Translations under genes and position numbers: made by a program
Notes under the pieces: model-generated
Seen by the model: the letters and a program-made list of their open reading frames with translations, nothing else
Told to the model about the DNA's origin: nothing
Databases searched by the model: none
From: Devosia lucknowensis
GTDB taxonomy: Bacteria > Pseudomonadota > Alphaproteobacteria > Rhizobiales > Devosiaceae
Direction of reading: 5' to 3'
Assembly (NCBI RefSeq): GCF_900177655.1
Contig: NZ_FXWK01000001.1
Coordinates: 124,001-188,000, forward strand
DNA: 64,000 nucleotides
In this document: one piece after another, positions 17,105-26,134 of the stretch
How the letters are laid out: each line of letters begins with the position of its first letter
Numbering within the stretch: the first letter of the stretch is position 1

Positions 17105-17700
17105 CCCTTCACCAGTCGTTCGATCTTGCCCAGCGCCGTGTCGCTGGCTTCCTCATAGGCGATCGTGCCCTGGAAGCGGCCATCGGCGCCGATCAGGAAT
17201 GTCAGCGCCGTGTGGTCGACGAGGTAGAATTCGCTGTCGACGTCGCCCGACTTCTCCGAAAACACCCCGAACGCAGCCTTGGCCTTCGCCGTCTGGTCGA
17301 GGTCGCCGACGAGACCGATGACGCTCGGATCGAACCCTTCGACGTAGGATTTGACGGCCTCGGCCGTATCGCGCTCCGGGTCGACAGTCACGAAGATGAT
17401 CCTGAGGTCATCCGCGTCGAGGCCGAGTTGCGCACGCCAGGCCGTGGTTTCGGCCAGGGTTGTGGGACAGACGTCCGGGCAGAATGTGTAGCCGAAGAAC
17501 ACCAGGCTCGGCGTTCCCTGCAGGTCGTTCTGCGTAAACGTGCCGCCCTTGGTGGAAGCCAGCGCGAAGTCCTGTCCGGTGACACCCAGGGGTCGCTGCG
17601 GCGGCCGGAAGGCATAAAGAGCGGTCGCGCCGAGTGCCGCCACCGCCACCAGCACCCACAGCACGATGCGGAAATTGCGAAGAGTCTTGTTGGTCGTCAT
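17101..17700 (-). CDS. SCO1/SenC family copper chaperone
   Basis: A 199-aa protein with one N-terminal membrane anchor (about 10–30, IVLWVLVAVAALGATALYAF) and a periplasmic thioredoxin-like domain. The copper motif CPDVCP is in VFFGYTFCPDVCPTTLAE (about 70) and the distant copper ligand His in LVDHTALTFLI. SCO proteins deliver copper to, or reduce, the CuA site of cytochrome c oxidase. A gap of 125 bases holding a dispersed repeat separates it from xseB upstream. Confidence 0.94.
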   Translation of the reverse strand: MTTNKTLRNFRIVLWVLVAVAALGATALYAFRPPQRPLGVTGQDFALASTKGGTFTQNDLQGTPSLVFFGYTFCPDVCPTTLAETTAWRAQLGLDADDLRIIFVTVDPERDTAEAVKSYVEGFDPSVIGLVGDLDQTAKAKAAFGVFSEKSGDVDSEFYLVDHTALTFLIGADGRFQGTIAYEEASDTALGKIERLVKG

Positions 17701-17745
17701 GGGTAGGATACTCGGCAGGGTCGGGGGAGAAAATCTCTCCCCGCA

Positions 17746-17813
17746 TCGTCATTGCCCGGCTCGTCCGGGCAATCCATCCGCGTGCAGCACCGGAACAGCC
17801 CCGGTGATGACGG
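17746..17813. repeat. Dispersed ATTGCCCGG palindrome between xseB and SCO1
   Basis: ATTGCCCGGCTCGTCCGGGCAAT is an inverted repeat followed by a linker and then CCGGTGATGACGG, the mirror of the leading CGTCATTGCC. Related copies lie at 20132–20198, 24466–24498, 30573–30608 and 38187–38266, all between genes. Confidence 0.8.
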
Positions 17814-17825
17814 TCAAAAAAGGCT

Positions 17826-18077
17826 TCAATTCGCGTCGAGCGGCTCTGTGCCCACGGCCTTGCCGTCGCGGTTGAGCGTGATCTTCTCGATACGCGCCTC
17901 GGCCGTCTTGAGCAGCATTTCGCAATGCGCCTTCAGCGCTTCGCCCCGCTCGTAGATGGCGATGGATTCGGCCAGTGGCGCCCGGCCGCTCTCGAGCTTG
18001 GCGACGATCTGTTCGAGCTGCTCCAGCGCGGCCTCGAAGCTCAGCGATTTCACATCGTCATGTGCAGTGTCGGCCAT
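17826..18077 (-). CDS. xseB: Exodeoxyribonuclease VII small subunit
   Basis: An 83-aa helical protein with the family core [36 protein letters not shown]. It binds XseA to form exonuclease VII, which degrades single-stranded DNA. Its length is normal. It lies 31 bases downstream of the deacetylase gene in the same direction, an arrangement common in Rhizobiales. Confidence 0.95.
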   Translation of the reverse strand: MADTAHDDVKSLSFEAALEQLEQIVAKLESGRAPLAESIAIYERGEALKAHCEMLLKTAEARIEKITLNRDGKAVGTEPLDAN

Positions 18078-18108
18078 CCGGTCCCCGCGCGTTTAGACTA
18101 TATTCGTG

Positions 18109-19035
18109 CTAGCGGCCCTGCAGGGTGCTGACATGCTGTCGCACACCCCCGGCAAGGCCCCTGAGGTCATAGCCACCTTCGAGCAGCGACACAATCCGGT
18201 TGCCGCAGCGCCGCTCGGACACCTCCATCAACTTTCCCGTGACCCAGCGGAAATCCTCGTCCACCCATTCCAGCTGCGCCAGCGGGTCGCGGACATGCGC
18301 GTCGAACCCGGCCGAAATCAGCAGCAGATCGGGCGCGAAGGCCTCCAGTGCCGGCAGGATGCGCTCGATATAGGCCGCCTGCATCGCCGACGTACCCGAA
18401 TGCGCCGGCAGGGCTGCATTGACGATATTGCCCACTCCGGTCTCGGCAGGATCGCCGGTGCCCGGATAAAGTGGCATCTGGTGGCTCGATGCATAAAAGA
18501 CGGTCGGATCGTCCTTGAAGATGTCCTGCGTCCCATTGCCGTGATGCACGTCGAAATCGACGATGGCCACGCGTTCCGCGCCATATTTCCGCTGCGCCTC
18601 GCGGGCCACGATGGCCACGGTGTTTATGAGGCAAAAGCCCATGGGCGTGGCAATCTCGGCATGATGCCCGGGCGGCCGAATGGCACAGAAGGCGTTGTCG
18701 ACCTCGCCCAGCAGCACGGCGTCGAGCGCCGACAGCGCCCCGCCGAGGCCCGTGGCGATCGTGTCCATCGAGCCGTCCGAAATAAATGTGTCGGTGTCGA
18801 TCTGGCCCATGCCTTCGGCCGGCCGGGCGTCGCGCAGCCGCGCCAGATAGGAGGCGTCATGCACCAGTTCGGCCAGCATCAGGTCGCCGAACGGCGCGTT
18901 CCGCCGCTTCAGCGCCGCAAAATCCATGCCCTTGAGGGCATCCTCGACAGCGCGGATGCGGTCGGCCCTTTCGGGGTGGCCCTCGGGCGTCTGGTGATCG
19001 GCAAAATTGGGTTGGCTGACCAGCAATGTCGTCAC
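18109..19035 (-). CDS. Histone-deacetylase-family hydrolase
   Basis: A 308-aa zinc hydrolase of the HDAC/acetoin-utilisation/acetylpolyamine amidohydrolase superfamily. The active-site pair His-His is in RPPGHHAEIATPMGFC (about 135), zinc ligands lie in VDFDVHHGNGTQ (about 175) and SAGFDAH (about 250), and the catalytic Tyr region is LEGGYDL (about 290). In bacteria it may deacetylate proteins or polyamines; the substrate cannot be told. The start is GTG at 19035 with AGGAGAG upstream. It is divergent from the Sua5-type gene. Confidence 0.92.
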   Translation of the reverse strand: MTTLLVSQPNFADHQTPEGHPERADRIRAVEDALKGMDFAALKRRNAPFGDLMLAELVHDASYLARLRDARPAEGMGQIDTDTFISDGSMDTIATGLGGALSALDAVLLGEVDNAFCAIRPPGHHAEIATPMGFCLINTVAIVAREAQRKYGAERVAIVDFDVHHGNGTQDIFKDDPTVFYASSHQMPLYPGTGDPAETGVGNIVNAALPAHSGTSAMQAAYIERILPALEAFAPDLLLISAGFDAHVRDPLAQLEWVDEDFRWVTGKLMEVSERRCGNRIVSLLEGGYDLRGLAGGVRQHVSTLQGR

Positions 19036-19102
19036 GGCTCTCTCCTGGAGCGATATGCTCCGTCTTGACGCGGGCAGGACCTGTTGTCAAACACGCGGGA
19101 CC

Positions 19103-20041
19103 ATGACCTCTCCGGACCAAAAAGCCATTAACGACGCCGCCGCAATCCTGCGCGATGGTCGCCTCGTGGCCTTTCCCACCGAGACGGTCTACGGCCTGGG
19201 TGCCGACGCCACCAATGCCGATGCGGTTCTCGCCATCTACGAAACCAAGGGGCGGCCGCGCTTCAATCCGCTCATCGTGCACTGCACCGATCAGTCCATG
19301 GCCGAGCGTTTCGCGGTCTTTTCTCCACTGGCGCGGCGCCTGGCCGATGCGTTCTGGCCTGGTCCTCTCAGTATTGTCCTGCCCCTTCGGCCCGGTCATG
19401 GCCTTGCCGATGTCGCCACCGCCGGGCTCGATACCGTGGCCATTCGCGTGCCCGATCACCCGGTCGCGCTGGCGCTTCTGCGCGCTGCCGACAGGCCCCT
19501 GGCGGCGCCGTCCGCCAATCCGTCCGGCAAATTGTCTCCCACCACGGCCGAGCAGGTTCGCAAGGGCTTCGGCGGCCGCGTGCCGGTGCTCGATGGCGGC
19601 CCCTGCACGCGCGGCGTCGAGAGCACGATCATCGCGGTCGATGGTGATCGCCTGGTTCAGCTGCGCTCCGGCGCCCTGGCGCTGGGCGAGGTTGAGGCGG
19701 CCATGGGCCAAGAGGTCGCGCGCGCGGCCGAGGGCGCTGCAATTTCCGCGCCGGGCATGCTGCTGAGCCACTATGCCCCCAGTGCCCGTATGCGGCTCGA
19801 TACCGCGCCCGAGCCCGGCGAGGCTTTCCTCGGTTTCGGTGCCGCGCCGGACTTCGCCGGCACCATGCGCAACCTCTCGGAAACGGGCGACCTGCACGAA
19901 GCCGCCCGCAATCTCTTCTCGATGCTGCATGAACTGGATGCTACGGGAGCAACGACCATTGCGGTCGCGCCCATTCCCGAAACCGGCCTCGGCGAGGCCA
20001 TCAACGATCGCCTCCGCCGCGCCGCCGCGCCGCGAGACTGA
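19103..20041 (+). CDS. L-threonylcarbamoyladenylate synthase (Sua5/TsaC type)
   Basis: A 312-aa enzyme that makes threonylcarbamoyl-AMP from threonine, bicarbonate and ATP for the t6A37 modification of ANN-decoding tRNAs. The N-terminal YrdC domain has FPTETVYGLGADATN, KGRPRFNPLIVH, FWPGPLSIVLP, RVPDHPVALALL and PSANPSGKLSPTTAEQV. The extra C-terminal domain (about 210–312, after SAPGMLLSHYAPSA) marks the long Sua5 form. The ATG at 19103 is used; an upstream in-frame ATG at 19007 would run into the divergent gene. Confidence 0.93.
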   Translation: MTSPDQKAINDAAAILRDGRLVAFPTETVYGLGADATNADAVLAIYETKGRPRFNPLIVHCTDQSMAERFAVFSPLARRLADAFWPGPLSIVLPLRPGHGLADVATAGLDTVAIRVPDHPVALALLRAADRPLAAPSANPSGKLSPTTAEQVRKGFGGRVPVLDGGPCTRGVESTIIAVDGDRLVQLRSGALALGEVEAAMGQEVARAAEGAAISAPGMLLSHYAPSARMRLDTAPEPGEAFLGFGAAPDFAGTMRNLSETGDLHEAARNLFSMLHELDATGATTIAVAPIPETGLGEAINDRLRRAAAPRD

Positions 20042-20131
20042 TCCCACCTCACGCCCTGTGCCGCGCTCCGAATTGATCCGGGGCCATTTGCAACCCGTCC
20101 GGGCGGAGGATTGGCTCGAACTCGCACGCGC

Positions 20132-20198
20132 CGTCATTGCCCGGCTTGTCCGGGCAATCCACCTTGCTGGACCACCGGGCCAGGCCCGGTGGTGACGA
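20132..20198. repeat. Dispersed ATTGCCCGG / CCACCGGG palindrome
   Basis: CGTCATTGCCCGGCTTGTCCGGGCAAT is followed by ACCACCGGGCCAGGCCCGGTGGTGACG, two nested inverted repeats. The 20042–20235 gap between two convergent genes contains nothing else recognisable. Confidence 0.8.
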
Positions 20199-20235
20199 AG
20201 GAGGACGCGACGCCCATCAGGTCAAACCAAACGCC

Positions 20236-21186
20236 TTAGTCGCGCACCTTGTACGGCTTCTGGTCGCGCATGAAGCGGGCCAGCGCTTCGAGGTCGGCAT
20301 CGCCACCGGGCGGCAGCACCACGCGAATGTTCACATAAAGGTCGCCGTCGCCATAAAGGCCCTTGCCCTTGAGGCGCAGGGCCTTCGCGGTGTCGACGCC
20401 AGGCGGCAGGGTCAGTTCCACCGACCCGTCCAGCGTCGGCACGCGCACCTTGGCGCCGAGCACGGCCTCATAAAGCGTCACGGCGACGTCAGTGCGCACA
20501 TCGTGCCCATCCTTACGGAAGGTCTTCGACTTCTCGAACTTGACGGTCACCAGCGCGTCGCCGGGCTCGCCGAAGGGATTGGCAGATCCCTGTCCCTTGA
20601 GCCGGATCTGCTGACCTTCCTCGACCTTTTCCGGTAGCTTGACCGACAGCACCTTGCCCGAGGGCATGCGCACCGGCACCGAGCCGGCCTTGTGCGCATC
20701 CTCGAGCGAAATGGCGACATTGACGATCACGTCGTCGCCCTTCATCTGCGCTCCGCCGGCGCCACCGGCAGCGGCCGAGGCGAATGGGTCCCACTGCGCG
20801 CCGCCTGCGGGTCCGCGCCCACCGGCGCCGCCGCGCGGTTGTCCGCCGAAACCGCTCATGAATTCCTTGAGAATGTCCTCGGCCGAAAACCCGCCGGCAC
20901 CTGCGCCCGGACGAGCGCCACGCGCCCCCCCGAAACCGCCATTGCCGAAACCGGCAAAGCGTGGATTGCCCTCGGCGTCGATTTCGCCGCGGTCGAACTG
21001 TCCCCGCTTGTCCTTGTCGTTCAGCAGGTCATAGGCGTGCGTGGCCTCGGCAAACTTGCCGTGCGCCGTCGGGTCGTCCGGGTTCTGGTCGGGGTGGTAT
21101 TTCTTGGCCAGCTTGCGATAGGCGGACTTGATGTCCTTCTCGCTTGCGGACCGCGGCACCCCAAGTACGGTGTAAGGATCGCGCAT
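20236..21186 (-). CDS. DnaJ/CbpA-type co-chaperone without zinc finger
   Basis: A 316-aa class-B J-domain protein. Residues 1–70 are the J-domain (PYTVLGVPRSASEKDIKSAYRKLAKKYHPDQNP) with the HPD tripeptide that stimulates DnaK. Residues about 75–150 are Gly/Ala-rich, and the rest is the DnaJ C-terminal substrate-binding domain (VNVAISLEDAHKAGSVPVRMP, KLPEKVEEGQQIRLKGQG, LTLPPGVDTAKALRLKGKGL). No CxxCxGxG zinc motif is present. An in-frame TTG at 21195 could extend it by three residues; the ATG at 21186 is preferred. It is divergent from pdxH. Confidence 0.93.
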   Translation of the reverse strand: MRDPYTVLGVPRSASEKDIKSAYRKLAKKYHPDQNPDDPTAHGKFAEATHAYDLLNDKDKRGQFDRGEIDAEGNPRFAGFGNGGFGGARGARPGAGAGGFSAEDILKEFMSGFGGQPRGGAGGRGPAGGAQWDPFASAAAGGAGGAQMKGDDVIVNVAISLEDAHKAGSVPVRMPSGKVLSVKLPEKVEEGQQIRLKGQGSANPFGEPGDALVTVKFEKSKTFRKDGHDVRTDVAVTLYEAVLGAKVRVPTLDGSVELTLPPGVDTAKALRLKGKGLYGDGDLYVNIRVVLPPGGDADLEALARFMRDQKPYKVRD

Positions 21187-21298
21187 GTGGTCCAATCTTT
21201 GATTGAGGGCATTGTTCGCCCCGCATTTGAAGTCCTATATGGCCACGCACCCCGCCCTTGTCCAGTTGCGGCGGGGCAAGTGCGCAGGAATTATCGCA

Positions 21299-21925
21299 AT
21301 GCTGCAGACCCTCACCGAACGCCTTTTCGACGATGGCGACCGCGCCGACCTCGATCCCTTTGCGATCTTTGAGGAATGGTTCGCGCTGGCTCAGGACAGC
21401 GAGCCGAACGACCCTCACGCCATGGCCCTCGCCACCGCCGATGAGTCTGGCCTTCCCGATGTGCGCATGGTTCTGCTCAATCGCCGCGACGCGCGCGGCT
21501 TCTGCTTTTTCACCAATTTCGAAAGCGCCAAGGGCCGTCAGCTGCTCGCCAATCCGCAGGCCGCCATGGTGATGCACTGGAAGAGCCTGCGGCGCCAGGT
21601 GCGCATGCGCGGTCCGGTGGAGCAGGTGACACCTGCTGAAGCCGATGCCTATTTCGCGTCCCGCGCCAAGGGCAGCCGGATCGCTTCGGCCACCTCGAAA
21701 CAGTCCCGACCGCTCGACAGCCGCCAGCAGATGATGGACGAGGTCGAAGCGCTCACGGCCATGATCGGCGATGGCGACATGCCGCGTCCCCCCCACTGGT
21801 CCGGCTTCCGCATCGTGCCCTCCGCCGTCGAATTCTGGAAGGATGGCGAATTCCGCCTCCACGATCGCGTCCGCTTCACCCGCGAGGGAGAGGGACCATG
21901 GAGCGCCACGCGACTTTATCCTTAG
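21299..21925 (+). CDS. pdxH: Pyridoxamine 5'-phosphate oxidase PdxH
   Basis: A 208-aa FMN enzyme oxidising pyridoxine or pyridoxamine 5'-phosphate to pyridoxal 5'-phosphate. Family stretches present are DVRMVLLNRRDARGFCFFTNFESAKGRQL (split here around residue 60), HWKSLRRQVRMRG, SRPLDSRQ and the C-terminal WSGFRIVPSAVEFWKDGEFRLHDR-like segment with the terminal RLYP. The length is normal. AGGA lies ten bases before the ATG at 21299. Its many PLP-dependent clients include the aminotransferase at 40133. Confidence 0.95.
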   Translation: MLQTLTERLFDDGDRADLDPFAIFEEWFALAQDSEPNDPHAMALATADESGLPDVRMVLLNRRDARGFCFFTNFESAKGRQLLANPQAAMVMHWKSLRRQVRMRGPVEQVTPAEADAYFASRAKGSRIASATSKQSRPLDSRQQMMDEVEALTAMIGDGDMPRPPHWSGFRIVPSAVEFWKDGEFRLHDRVRFTREGEGPWSATRLYP

Positions 21926-22108
21926 CGTATCCGGCCGCGGCTCCCATCTCTCCCACCAGCGTTCCGCCCTCGGCTCGCGCCCCAGGGCGGCACCGTGAGA
22001 TTGGGCAGCTGAAGCCATGTTCTGGTTGGGCGTCGAGTCCCTGATTTTATTCAAACTCGCGCAACACCTTGCCGCTATTCTCCATTTTGATCCGGGGATT
22101 GAGTTTTC

Positions 22109-22933
22109 TTGCGCATACTGATCAGAACCTCGAAATGGGCAGTTTGGGCGCGCCGTCTCGGCGGGCTGGCCATTCCGCTCACCCTGGTGCCGGTTCTGAT
22201 GCATCGGCAGGGGTTTCTCGATTCCGGCCTGTTTCTGGTTGTGGCCCTCTTTGCCGGCCTCGTCGCCGCGCTTGCGGTCATTGCGGCGCTGATCGCGCTT
22301 GTCCGCCTCTGGTACACGGGTGATCAGGGCTGGGGCCGGGCGCTGCTCGGACTGTTCCTCGGTCTTGTTTGCCTCGTGCCCTATGCGTGGTACGGCTCGC
22401 TGGCGCTGCGCTATCCCGTCGTCACCGATATCGCCACGGCCCCGCGGGGCGAATTGCCATTGCTGTTCGAGCCCGATACCGCTGCCATGCCGCCGCCGCG
22501 CGTGCTCACCGCCGAGGAACAGCAGCTCTACTTCCCCAATGCCACCAGGCGCACCTATCCGCTCGATGCCTTCCAGCTCTTCGCATTGGTGCAGCGCCTC
22601 GCCGAGGCGCAGGGCTGGGATATCCGCCAGAGCCGCGAACCCGGTGCCGATGGCGAGCCGGGCCGCATCAATGCCCGCATCACCACGCTTCCGGGTTGGC
22701 GTGAGGAGGCCGTGCTGCGCGTGTCGCCGACCTCGGGCGGCTCGGCCGTCGATATGCGTTCCGCCTCGATCGGCGCATTGCACGATCTGGGCTCGAACGG
22801 CGAGCGGATCAGCGACTTCCTTGTGGCGCTGGACAACGACGTCACCGCATTCCTGCGCGACAATCCCAACATCAACCAGCCCGTCGCGGTCGAGGCCGAA
22901 GATCCGGCACCCGAGGTTCAGACCGGCAACTAG
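22109..22933 (+). CDS. DUF1499 membrane protein
   Basis: A 274-aa protein with an N-terminal membrane region of about three helices (about 18–36, 38–65 and 78–96) and a C-terminal DUF1499 domain (about 130–255), recognised from [36 protein letters not shown] and the conserved [10 protein letters not shown]. The function is unknown. It starts with TTG at 22109, since no ATG is suitably placed. The last four bases overlap the convergent glpK gene. Confidence 0.8.
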   Translation: MRILIRTSKWAVWARRLGGLAIPLTLVPVLMHRQGFLDSGLFLVVALFAGLVAALAVIAALIALVRLWYTGDQGWGRALLGLFLGLVCLVPYAWYGSLALRYPVVTDIATAPRGELPLLFEPDTAAMPPPRVLTAEEQQLYFPNATRRTYPLDAFQLFALVQRLAEAQGWDIRQSREPGADGEPGRINARITTLPGWREEAVLRVSPTSGGSAVDMRSASIGALHDLGSNGERISDFLVALDNDVTAFLRDNPNINQPVAVEAEDPAPEVQTGN

Positions 22934-24420
22934 CTGGTCAGCGTGCGCCGCACTGCGTCGTCCCACCCGGCGATCTTGCGCGCCCTTGTATCGGCATCCA
23001 TCGTCGGCTCGAAACGCTGGTCGCATTCCCAGGCTGCCGCGAATTCGGCCATGTCGGGCCAGACCCCGGCCTTCATGCCCGCCAGCCACGCGGCGCCCAG
23101 CGCCGTGGTTTCGAGGATAGTGGGTCGATCCACGGGTGCATCCAGGATGTCGGCCAGAAACTGCATGGTCCAGTCCGATGCCACCATGCCGCCATCCACC
23201 CGCAGCACCGTATCCTCGGCGCCACCCTGCCAGTCCTTGCGCATGGCATCGAGCAGGTCGCGCGTCTGGTAGCTCACCGCCTCCAGCGCCGCCTTGGCGA
23301 TTTCCGCCGGCCCGGTATTGCGGGTGATGCCGAAGATCGCGCCGCGCGCCTCGGCATCCCACCAGGGCGCACCGAGCCCCACGAAGGCCGGCACCATATA
23401 GACGTTCTGGCTGGGGTCCGCCGTCCGCGCCAGCGGCCCGGTCTCGCTGGCCTGCTTGACCAGCTTCAACCCGTCGCGGATCCACTGCACAGCCGCGCCC
23501 GCGATGAAGATCGAGCCTTCCAGCGCATAGGTGGTCTTGCCCTCGAGCCGGTAGGCGATCGTCGTGAGCAGCCGGTTCTTTGACGGCACCATGTCGGCGC
23601 CGGTATTGAGCAGCGCGAAGCAGCCCGTGCCATAGGTCGATTTCAGCATGCCCGGCTCGAAACAGGCCTGGCCGATCGTCGCCGCATGCTGGTCCCCCGC
23701 GACCCCGAGAATGGGGATGGCGGCGCCGAACAGCTCCGCGTCCGCTGCGCCAAAATCGTCGGCACAGTCCTTGACCTCGGGCAGGATGGCCTTGGGCACG
23801 TCGAGCAGCGTGCACAGCGCGTCGTCCCACTGATTGGTCGCAATATTGAACAGCAACGTCCGCGCCGCATTGGTCGCGTCTGTCGCATGCACCTTGCCCC
23901 CGGTCAGCCGCCAGATCAGGAAACTGTCCACCGTCCCGAAGGCCAGTTCGCCCTTGTCCGCCCTGGCCCGCGCGCCGTCGACGCTGTCGAGCAGCCATTT
24001 GACCTTGGTGCCGGAAAAATAGGGATCGAGCAGCAGTCCGGTGCGCTCGGTCACGGTGCCTTCGTGCCCGGCCTGCTTGAGTTCGGCGCAATAGGCCGAG
24101 GTCCGCCGGTCCTGCCACACGATGGCGTTGTGGATCGGCTTGCCGGTCTCGCGATCCCAGATCACCACCGTTTCGCGCTGGTTGGTGATGCCGATCGCCG
24201 CGATGTCGGATGCCGAAAGCTTGGCCTGTTCCAGCGCGGTTTTCACCGACCAGACGACGCTGTCCCAGATTTCCTCGGGGTCATGCTCCACCCAACCATC
24301 CTGCGGAAAGTGCTGGATGAACTCCTTCTGGCCCACCCCGGCGATCTTGCGCGCGCCGTCGAAGACGATCGCCCGGCTCGACGTGGTCCCCTGGTCGATC
24401 GCCAGAATGAATTTTTGCAT
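22930..24420 (-). CDS. glpK: Glycerol kinase GlpK
   Basis: A 496-aa FGGY-family kinase, ATP plus glycerol to glycerol 3-phosphate, with the usual length. It starts [20 protein letters not shown], followed by [24 protein letters not shown], the substrate-binding [10 protein letters not shown], the catalytic Asp region GVAGDQHAA (about 245) and the ATP-site [11 protein letters not shown] and [11 protein letters not shown]. It is 78 bases downstream of glpD, separated by a dispersed repeat, and is probably in the same transcript. No glycerol facilitator gene is seen here. Confidence 0.97.
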   Translation of the reverse strand: MQKFILAIDQGTTSSRAIVFDGARKIAGVGQKEFIQHFPQDGWVEHDPEEIWDSVVWSVKTALEQAKLSASDIAAIGITNQRETVVIWDRETGKPIHNAIVWQDRRTSAYCAELKQAGHEGTVTERTGLLLDPYFSGTKVKWLLDSVDGARARADKGELAFGTVDSFLIWRLTGGKVHATDATNAARTLLFNIATNQWDDALCTLLDVPKAILPEVKDCADDFGAADAELFGAAIPILGVAGDQHAATIGQACFEPGMLKSTYGTGCFALLNTGADMVPSKNRLLTTIAYRLEGKTTYALEGSIFIAGAAVQWIRDGLKLVKQASETGPLARTADPSQNVYMVPAFVGLGAPWWDAEARGAIFGITRNTGPAEIAKAALEAVSYQTRDLLDAMRKDWQGGAEDTVLRVDGGMVASDWTMQFLADILDAPVDRPTILETTALGAAWLAGMKAGVWPDMAEFAAAWECDQRFEPTMDADTRARKIAGWDDAVRRTLTS

Positions 24421-24465
24421 GTTCGCTCCCGGGGGAATTTGCTTCCCGCTCGATTATTCTGTTCT

Positions 24466-24498
24466 TCGTCGCCACCCGGCTTGTCCGGGTGGTCCATC
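24466..24498. repeat. Dispersed CCACCCGG palindrome between glpD and glpK
   Basis: GCCACCCGGCTTGTCCGGGTGGT is a variant of the ATTGCCCGG family with the inner bases changed symmetrically (CCAC/GTGG in place of ATTG/CAAT). Such compensatory change suggests selection for pairing. Confidence 0.7.
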
Positions 24499-25980
24499 CT
24501 ATTTCCGCGCCCTCAGAAACGCTTCGAGACGCGCGACATCCTCGGCGCCGATCCTGAGCCCCAGTTTCGTCCGCCGCCACAACACGTCCTCGGCCGTGCG
24601 CGCCCACTCGGTCTCGGCAAGATACACGACTTCGAGCGCATACAAATCCGCCCCGAAATTCTGTCCGAGATCGCCAACGGTCCGGGCATCGCCCAACAGC
24701 GTCCGCGCCCTGGTGCCATAAAGCCGCATCAGCCGCTTCAGCAGCGTGCCCGGCAGTTCGGGATAGTCGAGGCCGAGGCGGCGCACTTCGGCGTCGAAGC
24801 TCTTCACCCCGAAATCGCCGCCGGGCAGGGTGCTGGTCTTGGTCCAGGCCTCGCCCTTCTTGCCCAGCACTTCCTCGATCTTTTCGAGCACCGATTCCGC
24901 CAGCCGCCGCGACGTCGTCAGCTTGCCGCCGAACACGTTGATCACCGCGCCACTCGCCAGGTCGCCATCCATCTTCAGCACATAGTCGCGTGTGGCTTCC
25001 TGCGCCGCGCTGGCCCCGTCGTCGAACAGCGGCCGCACGCCCGAATAGGTCCAGACGATATCCTCGCGGCCGACCGTCTGCGCGAAATACTCGTTGGCGG
25101 CGCTCAGCAGGTAGTCGGTCTCCTCTTCGGTGATCTGCACGTCGCGCGGATCGCCGTGATAGTCCCGATCGGTGGTGCCGATCAGGGTGAAATCGTCTTC
25201 GTAGGGAATGGCGAAGAAAATGCGCCCGTCGCCGTTCTGGAAGAAGTAGCACCGGTCGTGATCGTAGAGCTTCCTGACCACGATGTGGCTGCCCTGGACC
25301 AGCCGCACATTGTGCGCGCCATTCTTGCCCATGACCCCGTTGATCACCTCGTCCACCCACGGGCCGGCGGCGTTGATCAGCATGCGGGCGCGCACCGTCT
25401 CGCGGCCGCCTTCGCCGTCGAGCTCTATGGTCCAGCCGCCGTCTTCCCGCCGCGCCGAGGTCACCTTGGTCCGCACGTGAACCGTGGCGCCGCGATCGGC
25501 CGCATCGCGGGCATTGAGCACCACGAACCGCGCATCGTTCACCCAGCAGTCGGAATATTCGAAGGCAAGGCCATAACCGGGCTTGAGCGGCTTGCCGGCC
25601 TCGTCGCGCTTGAGGTCCAGCGTCTTGGTCGGCGGCAGGAGGCGCCTGCCACCCATGTAGTCGTACATGGCAAGGCCCGCGCGCAGCACCACGGCGGGTC
25701 GCAGGCCCTTGTGATGCGGCAGCACGAAGCGCAGCGGCCAGATGATATGCGGCGCTGCGGCCCATAGCACCTCGCGCTCGGCAAGGGCTTCATGCACCAG
25801 CCGGAATTCATAATGTTCGAGATAGCGCAGGCCGCCGTGGATCAGCTTGGTCGCCGCCGAGCTCGTGCCCGAGGCGAGGTCGTTCATCTCCGCCATGGCC
25901 ACGGTGAACCCGCGCCCCACGGCATCGCGCGCCACGCTGGCGCCATTGATGCCGCCGCCAACCACGAAAATATCCAGCAT
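24499..25980 (-). CDS. glpD: Aerobic glycerol-3-phosphate dehydrogenase GlpD
   Basis: A 493-aa FAD enzyme at the inner membrane that oxidises glycerol 3-phosphate to dihydroxyacetone phosphate and passes electrons to quinone. The FAD-binding GGGINGASVARDAVGRGF is at residues 8–25, followed by DLASGTSSAATKLIHGGLRYLEHYE, LINAAGPWVDEV, FFAIPYEDDFTLIGTTDRDY and VFGGKLTTSRRLAE. AGGA seven bases before the ATG at 25980 favours this start; in-frame ATGs at 26001 and 26019 overlap the operator/−10 region. The operator array just upstream (26004–26054) suggests GlpR-type control. Confidence 0.95.
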   Translation of the reverse strand: MLDIFVVGGGINGASVARDAVGRGFTVAMAEMNDLASGTSSAATKLIHGGLRYLEHYEFRLVHEALAEREVLWAAAPHIIWPLRFVLPHHKGLRPAVVLRAGLAMYDYMGGRRLLPPTKTLDLKRDEAGKPLKPGYGLAFEYSDCWVNDARFVVLNARDAADRGATVHVRTKVTSARREDGGWTIELDGEGGRETVRARMLINAAGPWVDEVINGVMGKNGAHNVRLVQGSHIVVRKLYDHDRCYFFQNGDGRIFFAIPYEDDFTLIGTTDRDYHGDPRDVQITEEETDYLLSAANEYFAQTVGREDIVWTYSGVRPLFDDGASAAQEATRDYVLKMDGDLASGAVINVFGGKLTTSRRLAESVLEKIEEVLGKKGEAWTKTSTLPGGDFGVKSFDAEVRRLGLDYPELPGTLLKRLMRLYGTRARTLLGDARTVGDLGQNFGADLYALEVVYLAETEWARTAEDVLWRRTKLGLRIGAEDVARLEAFLRARK

Positions 25981-26003
25981 TCCGGCGTCCTGTGTTTTCA
26001 TGG

Positions 26004-26054
26004 TTCGTTTATAGAGCAATATCTTTCGTTTGTAGAGCAGAAATCTTTCGTTTT
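26004..26054 (-). promoter_or_regulatory. DeoR/GlpR-like operator array at the glpD promoter
   Basis: On the plus strand TTCGTTT[A/G]TAGAGCA…ATCT occurs at 26004–26024 and 26025–26046, and a third TTCGTTTT starts at 26047. The period is 21–22 bp, two helix turns. On the minus strand this reads as repeats of AACGAAAGAT, similar to the AACGAA/TTCGTT elements bound by GlpR of the DeoR family. The sequence TATAAA (minus strand, 26013–26008) may be the −10 box and overlaps the first copy. Confidence 0.65.
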
Positions 26055-26134
26055 AACGACCCTGCGGGGGCGAGGTTGACCCTCGCTGGCATCGGGTCTA
26101 GGGCAGGGTATTCACTCCGGGCCCGGATCGGCCG

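Noticed and set aside
21029..24118. A 1029-codon open frame on the minus strand
   Set aside because: It crosses the dnaJ, pdxH, DUF1499 and glpK genes in the wrong frame; the sequence is Arg/Gly/Ala-rich without any domain, a typical shadow in GC-rich DNA.
24243..24497. Small ORF beginning MDHPDKPGGDEE, and similar ones near 38219 and 30605
   Set aside because: These peptides are translations of the dispersed ATTGCCCGG/CCACCCGG palindromes, not genes.
23686..25767. A 693-codon open frame on the plus strand
   Set aside because: It is antisense to glpK and glpD, which have full conserved motifs.
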